64,000 bases of DNA from Euglena gracilis. Lineage: Eukaryota; Euglenida; Euglenophyceae; Euglenales. The notes beneath the pieces were generated by a model. That model did not search any database. It saw only the letters and a list, made by a program, of their open reading frames with translations, and was not told where the DNA came from. How positions within the stretch are numbered: the stretch's first letter is position 1; each line of letters starts with the position of its first letter. Shown in pieces: positions 10,982 through 21,466 of the stretch. The position numbers and the translations under genes are program-made. The stretch spans positions 2,170,001 to 2,234,000 of the forward strand of contig CP154954.1 in NCBI GenBank assembly GCA_039621445.1, in the 5' to 3' direction.

Positions 10982-13120
10982 GATGGCAGCCTTGAAATTG
11001 GAGCATGTGGGGCGAGGCAATGCAAACTGGGTGATCTTTCTCAGCAGTGGACTCAAATAAGGGGGTCCAACTCAGCCGGCTGAGTTCAGATAAAAAAAAT
11101 TGGCAAACATCCACAAAAAGGATTTACATTGTGACGAAGAGACCCCCCCCAAGTTGGGCAGGGGTCGATCGGCTGGCCAGAAACAGGTGCCAGGCATCGG
11201 GAAAGAGGTCCGGTGGGCGCGTTCCAGCTGGCTGCCGGGCTGGACTGTATGGAACCAAGAAAGGGCACCCAAAACCGAGAAATGAAAAAATCCAGTTGGT
11301 TGTTTTTTCCCAGAAAATTTCCTTTGGGAAATCCCCCATATTGTCAAAAACAATCCTAAAACCCAGCTGTGTCAAAACGTCCAGGGTCCTGGTACAGAAA
11401 ACGACCATTTCTCAGTTTCAGTTGAAAAACTCTAACGGGAGTTTTTGGAGAAAATGTGATGATCAAATTGCAAATTTGAACAGAAATAAATTTCCTGCCT
11501 GCTTTTTGTTCATTTCCCATCCATCCCCACCCCAAAGGTGCATACCTTTTGACGAGGACCTCTTCACCATACAGCTTTTACCGAGCCTGGGAGTCACGCC
11601 TCTGTTGGAAAACCAGTCTGTCACTGCCCCCCACCCCCCCCCCCCCCCCAGGATCGGCAACTCTGGAATCCAAGGAGAAAACTAATCACAAATGTGGAGA
11701 AAAAGCCACATAATTCCGTCAGCTTCGGTGCCGGGTCATTGCAGTGGTTTTTTGCCAACCCCCCCCCCCCTGGGGGGAGGGGTTTAGAAGACAAAAACCA
11801 GTCACCCATGGGGGGGGGGGGTGTCGGCCAGTGACTAAGCGACTAATTTGTGGAATTATCCTTGCTACTCAGTGAAGCTTCCATGAGAAGGCAACTGTTT
11901 CCCAAAGCAAGCTTGCAGTCACCACACCTTCTGGTCTTTCGGCTACATTCCCATCAGGAACAGAAACAGGTTCACTATCGAAAGGGTTTGAAGTGGTTGT
12001 CCCCACATCCTCGCACAAAGCCATACGAGTCAGTCATTGAGGCTGACAACCATAAGTTGAAACACAATTGAATCTGCAAAAATAAAAAAACAAACCTGTC
12101 CGTTGAAGTGGCCTGATTAAGAGCTACAGTGATTCATCTAAACTGAAGAAACCGCCATTCCTGTAAATAACCACCTGCAGACTGCCTTCTTGGCCTGCCG
12201 TCAGCCCAAGACATTATTGACGAGAACGCTTGAAGGGCCCCCCAATTGACCCCCAGCCGGAGCCCAGAGGGGTTCCGTTTGGGGGGGGGGGGGATGGTGC
12301 ATGCCGTTTGCGGTCTGTTTTGAGGTAATGAAATATGAAAAAGCCGCAAACAAGCCTCCAGACGTCCATTTTTGGACAATTTGGGGAAGATTAAATGTCT
12401 TTTTTCAAAAAAAAATCTCAAAAATAAAACAAAAAGGCACAGCATTTTCTCCAAAAAAGCATGTTCTTTGCATTTTTGGGGGCTTTGGAATCCATTCGAA
12501 AAGATTTTCTCCTTTCAGTAATTCACCCTGTTTTCTTGTTCTGTGGTTTTTGGAAGGATACATGGACATCTGACTGCACGGGGCAGTCCAATGAGACTTA
12601 TCCCCCGCCCAATATTCACTTGGCCAGCAGCCCTTCACCAGTCCCTAAGGGGGGGTGTACTCCCATTTCGGAGGTCAACTTTTTACTGCATTTTGGAAAT
12701 TTTGGAAATTTTGCGTTTTATGCATTTTGGAAAGATCAGTTCTATCCAGCCAAATAAAAAAAAGCCAAAACAGGCCATTTTGAAGGTTTTCAAAAGTTGG
12801 CTTTTTGATCCATGTCCATCGGCCGGCAATCAGGGTGATAATATAGGGGGAGATGGTACGTTTCTTTAACTCTGTTTTTATGCCTTTGGAACTGGACTAC
12901 CAGAAAAAGGCGGGGTGGAGGACACTGTGGAACCTTCCCACAAGGGACCCCACAATGACCTTTAAAGACTTCCTGCAGAACTGCAGAACTGCAGAACTGC
13001 ATTTGAAAGATGGGCATAAGCCAAACACAAGCAACAAGAAAAAATACCACAGCAATGATCATTCCGAAACTTTCTCAAAAATGTGGAAATAAGGTGGGAA
13101 AATGATTCTTCGGGAATATA
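10982..13120. other. No gene recognised
   Basis: Mixed composition with G or C runs near 11144, 11630-11650, 11760-11770, 11811-11821 and 12281-12291. A plus-strand frame at 11047-11685 (212 codons) is the longest but has low-complexity ends and no motif. Paired C and G runs at 11757-11830 suggest an eroded G-run element without clear ends. Confidence 0.4.
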
Positions 13121-13541
13121 AACCCCCCTCCCAAATATAAAGCCCCCCCCGGCTTTATATTTGGACGGGATTTCAAGACCCTCAGGGGGGGCTTTATATT
13201 TGGGGGGGGGGGCTTTATACTTGGGGGGAGATCAAACTTTTTCGGGTGGCCTTTATGACCTTCGGCGGCCTTCAATTGTGGCCAAATACCAAATATATGC
13301 CAAATTTTTGTTGTGCACCTTCTATTTTTCGCAGAAATTTGCAATTATTATCCAAAATGGAGGATCAATGTCGAAAAAAAAGGTGTATCCACCCAAAATG
13401 TTTCAACTTTTTCCTGAATGACACCATCATCTGGCTCCCTCATCATGGGGGGGCTTTATATTTGGGCGGCAAAACCAAACCCCCTGGGGGGGGGGCTTTA
13501 TATTTGGGGGGGGGGGGGGCTTTATATTTGGAGGGGAGGTT
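13121..13541. mobile_element. TA-flanked G-run element, family E (word GGCTTTATATTTG)
   Basis: Left end AACCCCCCTCCCAAATATAA, right end the reverse-complement form TTTATATTTGGAGGGGAGGTT, bounded by TA (13119-13120 and 13542-13543). The word GGCTTTATATTTG followed by a G run occurs at about six places inside, in direct orientation near the right end and inverted near the left end. The ~240-bp middle is unrelated filler. Non-coding. Confidence 0.75.
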
Positions 13542-13597
13542 TACAGTCAAAGCAAATGAAAATCATGCCGAAAATTTGGTGGAAAAAATGAGGATTA

Positions 13598-13682
13598 AAC
13601 CCCCCTCACTTATAAACCCCCCGGGGTTTATACAATCCGGTTTGGTTGGTCGGCTGAAGGGGGGGTTATAGGTGGGGGGGGT
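13598..13682. mobile_element. Short TA-flanked G-run element, family J
   Basis: 85 bp with left AACCCCCCTCACTTATAA and right GGGGTTATAGGTGGGGGGGGT, bounded by TA at 13596-13597 and 13683-13684. It lies 56 bp from the family E element. Same architecture, different word. Confidence 0.6.
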
Positions 13683-13684
13683 TA

Positions 13685-14649
13685 CAGGTCCCGGAATTGT
13701 TGGTGAAAATCTGACCCCTCAAAATGACCCCGCTCCCAGCCAGACTGGGGAACCTCTGGGGGGGGGGGGGTGCAGTGGAAATGAAAAAAATCCCCAGATC
13801 GACGAAGCCAGGATAGACCAGGAAAAAAATTGGCGCAACCCAAAAATTGTCGAAAAGGAATGATCAGAAAAGGTCAAAATGATGTTTTTTTTGTGGGGTT
13901 TTCTAGACTTTTCCCTGGAAAAAAAAAGCCTGAAAAATCCCCACCCAGCTGGATTTTGGCAAGGTGCCAGTTTTTGGGATCAGCCAGGTCTAGCCCAGCA
14001 GCTGGTAGGACGATGCCTGCCCCGCCCCCAGCACCCACTGAGGGAATTCAGCTTGCATATTTTTCCAACCAGCACATTTTTCCACCTGGCTACTCCCCCT
14101 CCTCTTTCTGGGAATCCTTAAAAAAGGAAATTCCTGGTGGGAGGAAGCAACGTGGATAAAAAAAAGCAAAATCGATGTCAAAAAAGCACGATTTTTATAA
14201 TTTTGCTTTTTATTGGCCAAAAAAAGTCAAAGATTACAAAAAGGGAGGAAAGCTAGGTCCAAAATGAGGAGTTTTTCGAATTCGAAAACATTTTCCAGCA
14301 GAAAGAAAAAAATCGCTGGGAAACGCAAAAAAAGGTGAGAAAAAACAAAAAAAACTGCATATTTTTCAGAAATAAAAAATACACAAAAAAATCAAGAAAA
14401 AAACACCCCCATGTCCCACCCAGCAGTGTAATGCATCAACCTTCTATTGCAAAAAACTTGGAGGAGAAAAACTCAAAATTGGCAACTGTGCAGGTCTTCG
14501 TCTACATACGAAAGAACAGAAAACCAGCCCACACACGCACGCACGCACGCATGCCGCACACATGCACAGCACAACACACGAACTTACACACGCACACATG
14601 TGGCAAAAGATGACACCATCAGTGCAGAACCTTTGATCGGTTGGATTCT
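13685..14649. other. No gene recognised; GCAC microsatellite at 14531-14605
   Basis: A/T-rich sequence with poly-A stretches and a small CACGCACG tract. Frames are open only by composition. Confidence 0.5.
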
Positions 14650-15303
14650 TTAATTGGTTTCTTTCCTGTAGGGGTCATCTCTAAGATAGCGTGGAAGATA
14701 CCAGGGGTGTCTTCCACTACCAGCGGTAAAAAAGAGAAAAGACACCGTGGAGAAAGAGATAAGAAATAGTTGGTGATTTCCCGTTACTTCGTCTCCCATA
14801 TCCGGACCAGGCTTTTGCTTAAGGACCCCCGGGGGGGGGGGGTACTGGCTAGCCAATTGGCTAGACACTGGAAAAAATGGACTAGCTAGACCCCCTCCCC
14901 CCCCGGGGGGGGGTCCAGGGGTCCCCCCAACTGGAAAAAAAATTTCCTCCGGCGCTGCGCGCTGAGGTGGAAATGAGGATTTTAATAGGTTTTGGGCTGA
15001 TTTTGTTCGAAAAAATTCCCAAAAAATGGCCAAAAACGGGCATTTTTGGACATTTTTGGGGCCCAAAAAAGTTCCGGCGCTTCGCGCCGGTCACTGGAAA
15101 AAAAAATTCCACTAGCTAGCCCTGCTAGCAGACCCCCCCCCAGGGGGGGGGTCTGCTAGCAATCCCACTAGCCAAATTTGGACTAGCTGCAGTCCAGCCC
15201 CCCCCCCCCAGGGGGTACTGCAATCCCTTAAGCAAAAGCCTGATCCGGACTGCATCCTGTGGCCTCAACCCACGTTCCAAACGCTTGGGCGGTAGAAGTC
15301 ATC
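14650..15303 (-). CDS. Candidate terminal exon split by a hAT-like insertion
   Basis: Reading the minus strand, an acceptor CTTTTTCCCACAG ends at 15304. From ATG at 15302-15300 a frame runs MTSTAQAFGTWVEATGCSPD, meets the hAT-like element at the Pro-Asp codons, and if the element and one target copy are removed continues MGDEVTGNHQLFLISFSTV to a stop at 14650. About 66 residues result, with a hydrophobic middle. No family is recognised. The in-frame join across the insertion favours true coding, but three frames are partly open here and no 5' exon is proven. Confidence 0.3.
14808..15242. mobile_element. hAT-like miniature element with perfect 8-bp target duplication
   Basis: Termini CAGGCTTTTGCTTAAGG and CCTTAAGCAAAAGCCTG are exact inverted repeats, flanked on both sides by ATCCGGAC (14800-14807 and 15243-15250). 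The interior contains inverted C/G-run arms with TCTGCTAGC palindromes, the phrase AAAATGGCCAAAAACGGGCA and the hairpin CCGGCGCTTCGCGCCGG. A relative is at 48183-48546, with relics at 44475-44570 and 47075-47395. Non-coding. Confidence 0.9.
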
Positions 15304-15430
15304 CTGTGGGAAAAAGTAAATGTCAGCCAAAAAAAATATAAAACCAGTAAAAAAGATTAGCGGAGCAAAACACTTGAGAATGATTTTGAAAGTGCCAGGA
15401 GCAAGTTCATAAAATGAAGAGGGATAAAAC

Positions 15431-15772
15431 CTATGTGGCACTAAGGTGCCAAGCTGGTATGTAACAAAGCAGGTACTCCAAGCGTTGCGGGGTCAGCCAA
15501 AGGTCAGAAGAAACTTGTGAAGTTAGCCATAAATGAAAGGTGGAAATACTCATAGTGAACCTATTTAAAGGTATCCCAAAATACAATTTGAAAATTCCGT
15601 GAAAACTAATCTCAGACGAAATACTCCTGGAAACAACGGACAATAAAAGATAGGTATGGACGAGGGGCTGTGTTGACACAAAACTATATCTGCCCCATCT
15701 CCAGCACTCTCCTCGAAGGGGGGACAACATTTTTATGACCTCCAATAATAGAAGTTGGGCAAGGGAACTCAA
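15431..15772 (-). CDS. Candidate minus-strand exon, unknown protein
   Basis: A 113-codon minus-strand frame, protein-like in composition, containing SFVSTQPLVHTYLLLSVVSR and, near the end, RLEYLLCYIPAWHLSAT. It lies just upstream (in minus sense) of the candidate exon at 15303-14650, so the two could belong to one transcript. The middle 58 codons are repeated exactly at 16305-16479. No domain recognised and no splice donor assigned. Confidence 0.25.
   Translation of the reverse strand: MSSLAQLLLLEVIKMLSPLRGECWRWGRYSFVSTQPLVHTYLLLSVVSRSISSEISFHGIFKLYFGIPLNRFTMSISTFHLWLTSQVSSDLWLTPQRLEYLLCYIPAWHLSAT
15512..15686 (+). repeat. 175-bp direct repeat, copy 1
   Basis: Appears identical to 16305-16479 (offset 793). 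It starts AACTTGTGAAGTTAGCC and ends GTGTTGACACAAAACTA. Confidence 0.95.
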
Positions 15773-16304
15773 AACTTAACACAAAAACGAAAAGGGGGAA
15801 GAGGGTTATGTTGGTGCGATACCCCCAAAAAAGAGATTTCATTGAGTGAGCTTGCTTAACAATGGAATGCAAAAGCGCTGTGAAGACACGCGATATGCCC
15901 AGGGATTGATGGGAAGCCTTGGGAGGGGGGGGGTTGGCCCCCCTTCCCGACACGGAGGGCCCCCATCCCTTCTATTTCGAAAATGACATGGGCCCGGAAA
16001 ATTTTCGGTTTCGCGGACTGGCAAAGGGCAAAAAAATGTACGGAAATCGCTGATTTTCTTTGAAAATAAATCCAAAAAGGCTCATTGTTTGAACATTTTT
16101 TGTGGAAATATGGAAATCACTAAAACATCAAAAAAAAATGGGAAAATGCTCAAAAGTGAGGGAAAAGGGCGTTCATTTTCCGGTGCAAAGGGCCGGAAGA
16201 AAACTTTTCGCTATTTTTGGAACCTGCCGAAGAGGGGGGGTCCGGACACCCCCTCCCAACATCGAGGATGGGGGGGTCTGGACTCCCACCTACCACCTTA
16301 CCTT
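15690..16304. other. Spacer between the 175-bp repeats
   Basis: A/T-rich with G runs at 15931-15939 and inverted phrases around GGGCCCGGAAAATTTTCGG (15990) and GGTCCGGACACC (16237). No gene recognised. Confidence 0.45.
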
Positions 16305-16479
16305 AACTTGTGAAGTTAGCCATAAATGAAAGGTGGAAATACTCATAGTGAACCTATTTAAAGGTATCCCAAAATACAATTTGAAAATTCCGTGAAAACT
16401 AATCTCAGACGAAATACTCCTGGAAACAACGGACAATAAAAGATAGGTATGGACGAGGGGCTGTGTTGACACAAAACTA
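16305..16479 (+). repeat. 175-bp direct repeat, copy 2
   Basis: Second copy of 15512-15686. It ends one base before the left boundary of the large duplication at 16481. Confidence 0.95.
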
Positions 16480-16511
16480 CCATGCTCCTTGTGTCGAACC
16501 CTGACCCCCAA

Positions 16512-16737
16512 CAGGCTTCTTTTTAAGACCCCCAGGGGGGGAGGGGGGGTCCCCCCACCCATCCAGGGTGGCGCCGGACCCCCCCCCCGGGGGGGGGGGG
16601 GGGGACCCCCCAAAAACGGGCCCGTTAAAGGCAATTTTCAGAAAATTTTGGCGCTTCGCGCCGAAAAGGTATACCCGGCGCCTCTGGCGTGGGACCCCCC
16701 ACCCGGGGGGGTCTTCTGAGTTAAAAAAAGAAGCCTG
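16512..16737. mobile_element. hAT-like miniature element, CAGGCTTCTTTTTAA termini
   Basis: Begins CAGGCTTCTTTTTAA and ends TTAAAAAAAGAAGCCTG. A perfect 8-bp target duplication ACCCCCAA lies at 16504-16511 and 16738-16745. The interior has C/G-run arms and the hairpin TTGGCGCTTCGCGCCGAA. Removing it joins the minus-strand frame across the site. Confidence 0.88.
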
Positions 16738-16745
16738 ACCCCCAA

Positions 16746-17117
16746 CGCCGATCCACAATACCATCTGCACCACGTTCCACAAGATGCCAATGCATGGTTT
16801 CGTGTATTACTCGCATTTCTCCCGTGTGAGTGGGTCTGGGTGTGGGCGTGGGACAGGCCAGCAGTCAGCAACTGTCTGGAGCGCCACGCCGGGCTGATAT
16901 ACCGGTTGAGGGGCTGCAGCTCCCCATTCTGCAGGAAGGCCTCCCGCAGCTCCGGGGGGATCGCCTTCGGTGGGCGCGGCGGTGGGGCCACGGGACAGGG
17001 CGGGGCGGACCGGATGACACCTTCGGTGGGGGCTTCCCAGGTGGTGGGGTGGCCTGGTGGTCGGACCGCCCGGCCGAGGGACAGGGGGGGGGTTGACCCC
17101 ACCCACCTGCCACCCAC
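16746..17117 (-). CDS. Candidate minus-strand coding block, Pro-rich
   Basis: Minus-strand frame from about 17117 down to the hAT-like element at 16737. It is Pro/Arg-rich and then reads PPELREAFLQNGELQPLNRY and SPAWRSRQLLTAGLSHAHTQ. Taking out the hAT element and one target copy continues the frame as GSALGVRVRHKEHG to the duplication boundary. No family recognised. All three minus frames are long here because of high GC, so confidence is low. It is duplicated at 56464-56835. Confidence 0.22.
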
Positions 17118-17123
17118 AGGGTT

Positions 17124-17420
17124 TCAGGGGCCCCCGCACAGCCCTGCCGGGAGGGGAAGGGGGTTGAGAAAGTCGGGCAACTCCATGCATTGATTCCCAA
17201 ACAGATCCACAAGGGAGACCAGGTGGTCCAGATGCGTCCCAAAAAACCCCTTCCATGTTCCAGCACAGATGATCCAACAGACCGGGGGTGAATGGGTTTT
17301 AGCAATCCCCAAACTTCTTAAAAAATAAACGAGCCAATTCGTGACCCAAAAATGACACCACCCCGAAACAAACCAAACTCCAAATCCCAAAATATAACCC
17401 AATTCATGCTTTAGACCCAA
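17124..17420 (-). CDS. Candidate minus-strand coding block
   Basis: The most protein-like of three open minus frames contains GTWKGFFGTHLDHLVSLVDL then FGNQCMELPDFLNPLP. No family is recognised. The copy at 56842-57138 differs upstream because of the replaced patch at 17284-17309, which changes residues within the frame; that argues against strong constraint on the N-terminal part. Confidence 0.2.
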   Translation of the reverse strand: MGLKHELGYILGFGVWFVSGWCHFWVTNWLVYFLRSLGIAKTHSPPVCWIICAGTWKGFFGTHLDHLVSLVDLFGNQCMELPDFLNPLPLPAGLCGGP

Positions 17421-17619
17421 TTATCCAAAAAAAAATGGCAAAATTGCCAAATTCGCAGTTTGAGGGCTTTTTAAAAAAAATCCAGTTGCAAACCTTTTGT
17501 TTAGGTTAGGCAATGAAGGTTGGCCTCCGAAACCCCCCCCCCCGAAACGGTCGATCCAGGTCAAAACAACCCAGACGATCCAGTTCCTCGGGGGGAGGGG
17601 GTCTCGACCACCCGTTTGT

Positions 17620-17991
17620 TTACCCTCCAAGGATGAACGTCCACACTAGATAATCCCTGCTAGGGTCCGGGGGACTGCGCTGGTACCTGAAACCCTCGCC
17701 AAATCCCACAGAAAAAAAAAGTGCAACAAAATGTTCAAAAATCCTTCCACGGTAGGATTTTGGGCAATTGTTGCCCCGTTTCTCCGCGAGCTGCTGGCCC
17801 GATTGGCAATTTTTTCGCCTGGTTGGAAGAGCAAACAGACTCCCACCAAAAGAGCCCTGAACTTCTTGGAATTTCTGGATGTCCACTGATTCTTTCGGTG
17901 CTTGCAAAAGGCAGTTCAGTGAGTGTAGACAGCCTTTGGTGGGGTCAGTGTGAAAAGCAAAAATAAATGAAATGAACAGAAAGCCGTTCAC
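17620..17991 (-). CDS. Candidate minus-strand coding block
   Basis: 123-codon minus frame with TDPTKGCLHSLNCLLQAPKE then SVDIQKFQEVQGSFGGSLFA and a Lys/Arg-rich middle. No recognised domain. Copy at 57337-57708 is the same. Confidence 0.2.
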   Translation of the reverse strand: MNGFLFISFIFAFHTDPTKGCLHSLNCLLQAPKESVDIQKFQEVQGSFGGSLFALPTRRKNCQSGQQLAEKRGNNCPKSYRGRIFEHFVALFFSVGFGEGFRYQRSPPDPSRDYLVWTFILGG

Positions 17992-18171
17992 AAAAAAATG
18001 TCAGTGAAGACAAGAATATGAAACTGTCCAGCTGCTTCACGTTTCCCCCAAGCAGCTCCGACCTCCTTCTCGAGTGATCTCAACCCCGGGCGGGGCCCCA
18101 ATTAGACAGGCCTAGCCCAGGGCTCCAAATTCAAAAAGGCAAAATGCATTTTTCGACTGTTTGGTTTTTTT

Positions 18172-18649
18172 TTGGGTGGGCAATGCTCGAAGGATGCAAG
18201 AAACCAATTTTTCTCCCATGTCCACCTGTATGAGCTGAGAACTTTCGGGTTTTTTTGCCCATTCTTTTGGCAGACCTTTTCAATTTATTTTAAGAGAAAG
18301 TCGAATGCCCTGGATCAGAAAAAATTCCACGTTCAGGATGACCCTGCTTCAGGGGGGGGGGAGGGCTGTTATCTGATTCTTTTTGCAGGCCCACCAGAGC
18401 GTGGCGTATGGAGAGGCTGCTATTAAAATGCTGTTTTCAAACGGTTTGAAAATTTTTTTCGCCCATGTCCCAAACATATCCAGGGCCATGGTGCAGCTGT
18501 TTCAGGTCACCACAGGTTTCTTTTTGCCCCGCCGAGAAATTATTCAGCATTTCAGCACAACAGGTATGAGCCAAAACAAATACAATCAGCACATCAAGAG
18601 TTTCCTCTCAAGTGGGCTGTTGGGTGGGCATCTCAAAATTGGAGAATAA
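18172..18649 (+). CDS. Two overlapping plus-strand candidate exons
   Basis: One frame (18172-18426) has HVHLYELRTFGFFCPFFWQT. The other (18383-18649) starts at an acceptor TTTTTGCAG and reads AHQSVAYGEAAIKMLFSNGL then FFAHVPNISRAMVQLFQVTT, ending GGHLKIGE. The second looks the more protein-like. No family recognised; repeated at 57889-58366. Confidence 0.2.
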
Positions 18650-18939
18650 ACCCAAAATTTTCAACAATGCATCTCAGATCAAGGCTTAATTCAGGTCCTG
18701 AGGGCTGAATTTCAACCCCTGAAATGTCGTGGCAATAAGGCACACGTGGTCTAAAATGCAAAACGTTTTCAAATTGAGATCTCAAAAAAGGCTCAGAAAA
18801 GACATAAACAAAGAAGAATGAAATATTCTGAAAAAAAAGCAAACCAGAAAACCCCATGAAAAAAAGCAGAGAAAAGCAACTAGCCTTTTTGCAGGATTTT
18901 TGGCATTCCGGTTTGTTTTCATTGGCAACAAGGAAATTC

Positions 18940-19375
18940 AAATAACCCCGCCCCCCCCACCCAAACAAGGCCCAGGTCTTATTCTGGGTCTGTTGCTGGA
19001 CACTTCCAGGGGGGGGGTCTTATTTTTCTGGGGGTCTTTTTTTCAGATTTTTTTTGACCAATCTGGGCGCGAAAAAATTATCGGTTTTTAAGTTCCAAAA
19101 GCACCAAAAAATTTTCCTTCGGCGCTTAACGCCATGTGTAATCAGTGCAATTTGACATTTGCCATGTTTTTTTTTGACTCAAAAATCCCCAAAAAATTGA
19201 AATTACATCATTTTTGCATTTGAAATTGGGGGTTTGGTAATTTTCAGAGAAAACCTTACCGTCTCCGGCGTTTCGTGCTGTCAGGGGAGATGCTATTTTG
19301 GAGTCGTATTTTTGGATTTTTGCTCAACCAGCCCAGGAGGGTCTTGGGGGTCTTATTATTTTGGGGGTCCTGTTA
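18940..19375. repeat. Eroded G-run element (word GGTCTTATTTTT)
   Basis: The phrase GGTCTTATT followed by T/C and a G run occurs near 18977, 19017 and 19347, with C runs at the left end (AATAACCCCGCCCCCCCC). It resembles the TA-flanked G-run families, but no clean TA-bounded ends are visible. It contains the hairpin-like CTTCGGCGCTTAACGCC. Confidence 0.4.
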
Positions 19376-19744
19376 GCGAGTCAATTGGATTTCCAGGACT
19401 AGGGGAGCCCAGGTAGAGGGGGGGGGGGGCTGGGATCCCCCCTGTTCACTGATGTTGACTTTCCGGAGAGGGGGGGGAGGGGGGGGTCCGGCGCCGAAGG
19501 CGCCGATTTTTTTTGAAAAATTGCCTTAATCGGTGTGCGCCCGTCGTTCCGGTTTTTGGTTTTTTCCCCGAAGTGAACAAGTACGGCCAGGTACACGGGG
19601 GGGGGGGGGGTCTCAGGACTCCCTGTTCACTTCCGAAGTGAACTGAACAAGGGGAGGCGGGGGGGTTCCGGGGTCCCGAAGTGGACTACCTGGCCTCCAA
19701 GGGGTTCAACCCCCTCCCAAAGGGGGAGACACAACCCCATCAGC

Positions 19745-19876
19745 TTTCTGCGAACGGGTCTGCCACGGGTGGACGGCATCTTGCAGAATGGCTGCACAAT
19801 GGAACCTCTTGTGCAGCAGCGGGAAGAACTCCCCCGGTTCCTTGCTCACTATGCTGCCGACCCACGATGGCCCTGA
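19745..19876 (+). CDS. Candidate short coding block
   Basis: Frame FLRTGLPRVDGILQNGCTME then PLVQQREELPRFLAHYAADP RWP-stop. It looks protein-like, but the minus strand and another plus frame are open over the same bases. No family recognised; repeated at 59464-59595. Confidence 0.15.
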   Translation, partial: FLRTGLPRVDGILQNGCTMEPLVQQREELPRFLAHYAADPRWP

Positions 19877-20045
19877 ACAGCCCGTCGAGTGTTTCACGGA
19901 GAGTACTGGTGCCCATCGATGGGCATGACCACCAGTCATCGTTGGCTGTTTTTAACCTGCCTGAGTTCAACCTTCTTTCCTCCTTTTTGAAAGTCCACTT
20001 TGGAGTGATTTTGTCCACATCGCCTGCAGTCCTGAAAAATAATTA

Positions 20046-20253
20046 ACCACCCCCCCCACTTTATTTGAGCACACCCACGGGCCAAAGGACCCCCCAAATG
20101 CTCAAATAAGGAGGGGGGTCAAATAAGGGGGGGGGGTCAAAAATTTCTTTAGAAATTGGGCAAAAAAATTTCGGTGCCTTCGGCGCATGAAAAAAAATTT
20201 TCCCCGGACCCAAATGCTCAATTAAGGGGGGGGGCCGAATAAAGGGGGGGGGG
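20046..20253. mobile_element. TA-flanked G-run element, family C (word TCAAATAA)
   Basis: Left ACCACCCCCCCCACTTTATT, right CCGAATAAAGGGGGGG, bounded by TA (20044-20045 and 20254-20255). The words TCAAATAAG/TCAATTAAG followed by G runs occur four times. The middle has the hairpin CGGTGCCTTCGGCGC. Non-coding; repeated at 59765-59972. Confidence 0.65.
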
Positions 20254-20379
20254 TATGCCCCCACACCAAAATGATGACGTCTCCAAAAAGCTTGACTTTG
20301 CATTTTTTTTGATATTTTTTCTGATTGTGTTGTTTGCTATTTGTTTCATTCACTCCTCATATTGCTCTTTTCTTGCAAA

Positions 20380-20679
20380 ATGCTCAGCACCATTGAAAAC
20401 CAGGTGGGTGAGGTAGCAGACGTTGAGGTTCGGCACTCCCCCAACGCAACGGAAATATGGAGCTGGGGCATAAAAAAATTTGAACGGGCATTGGCATTGG
20501 AGAGCATTAAGGAAGGAATGCGCAACAAATGCGCGAAAGGCGCCAGGACATCAACACTCCGAGAAAATCCGACAATTAACAATGCTAGAAAAGCATGGAG
20601 GAGGAACATATCCTGCAAAAAAATTAAAAAAAAACACGGCGACTCTCTCGGGGGGGGGGCGTGGGTGTCTGGTGGATGA
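20380..20679 (+). CDS. Candidate ORF, helical Arg/Lys-rich, unknown
   Basis: ATG after TCTTGCAAA opens a frame MLSTIENQVGEVADVEVRHS then IWSWGIKKFERALALESIKE and NPTINNARKAWRRN. It is amphipathic, basic at its C-terminus and reads well as protein. The copy at 60099-60461 has a 2-bp insertion that changes the C-terminus, so the far end is not conserved even between recent copies. No family recognised. Confidence 0.25.
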   Translation: MLSTIENQVGEVADVEVRHSPNATEIWSWGIKKFERALALESIKEGMRNKCAKGARTSTLRENPTINNARKAWRRNISCKKIKKKHGDSLGGGAWVSGG

Positions 20680-21097
20680 ATTTTTTTGGTCCCAAATGAG
20701 GGTTTTTGCAACATTTCTGGCCCAACGGGCCAAACATTAAAAAAAACTGCCACATTTGCAAAACTCCAAAACTTCCTTCAAAAATCAAATTTTCAATTTT
20801 GGATGAATTTGGGGAAAATCACCAATTCTGAAAAAAATTGTGAACATGCTCTTTTGTCATTTTACCATTTGTCATTATCTTATTTTTGCGGTTCTTTGTG
20901 TTTTTTTTTGCCCTTTGGTGACTTTTAAAAAATAGCAATAATCAAAATTCAGGCGTTTTCGGCGGCATAAGAGTGACCTTCAGCAAAAATATTTTACACC
21001 ATAACTTTGGCGGTTGGCCTGACATGGCGTGGCGATGGGGTAAAATGGCATGGTGAGGGGTTGGTGGGGGGGGGGGTTGTGTGCCGACCCAGGGTTG

Positions 21098-21466
21098 CAT
21101 ATAGGTATAGGTATAGGTATAGGTATAGGTATAGGTATAGCTATATAGGTATAGGTTTGGGAAAAGACCTACTGGAGGGATGAAAATACCGCGCAGCATT
21201 AATTACCGATTGGATTAATTCCGCTCCTGGGCGAGTTTCTGTAACTGGCGATCTGGGCATTTTTCTGGCACGGCGGCCGGAATTAGGATCAGGCAAAAAT
21301 TAATCTGGATCGTGGAGTACGTTTTTTCTGTCTCACAGACGCCTGACGATCAGGCGCTTTATTAAAGAGCGGTATTAATCCTTTCGGTATTACTACCGAG
21401 CGGTATTTTAATCCCCCCGGTATACCTATATGTCGACAACCTATACCTATACCTATACCCATATGT
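21098..21466. repeat. Segment bounded by inverted TAGGTA microsatellites
   Basis: (ATAGGT)n at 21098-21155 and its reverse complement (ACCTAT)n at about 21424-21466 flank ~270 bp of AT-rich sequence containing TTAATTACCGATTGGATTAA and short inverted pairs such as GCCTGACGATCAGGC. The arms could pair. Repeated at 60818-61186. Confidence 0.7.

Noticed and set aside
18172-18426. Start of a full gene in the duplicated block
   Set aside because: No continuous exon-intron model could be built and no domain is recognisable, so only low-confidence blocks are listed.
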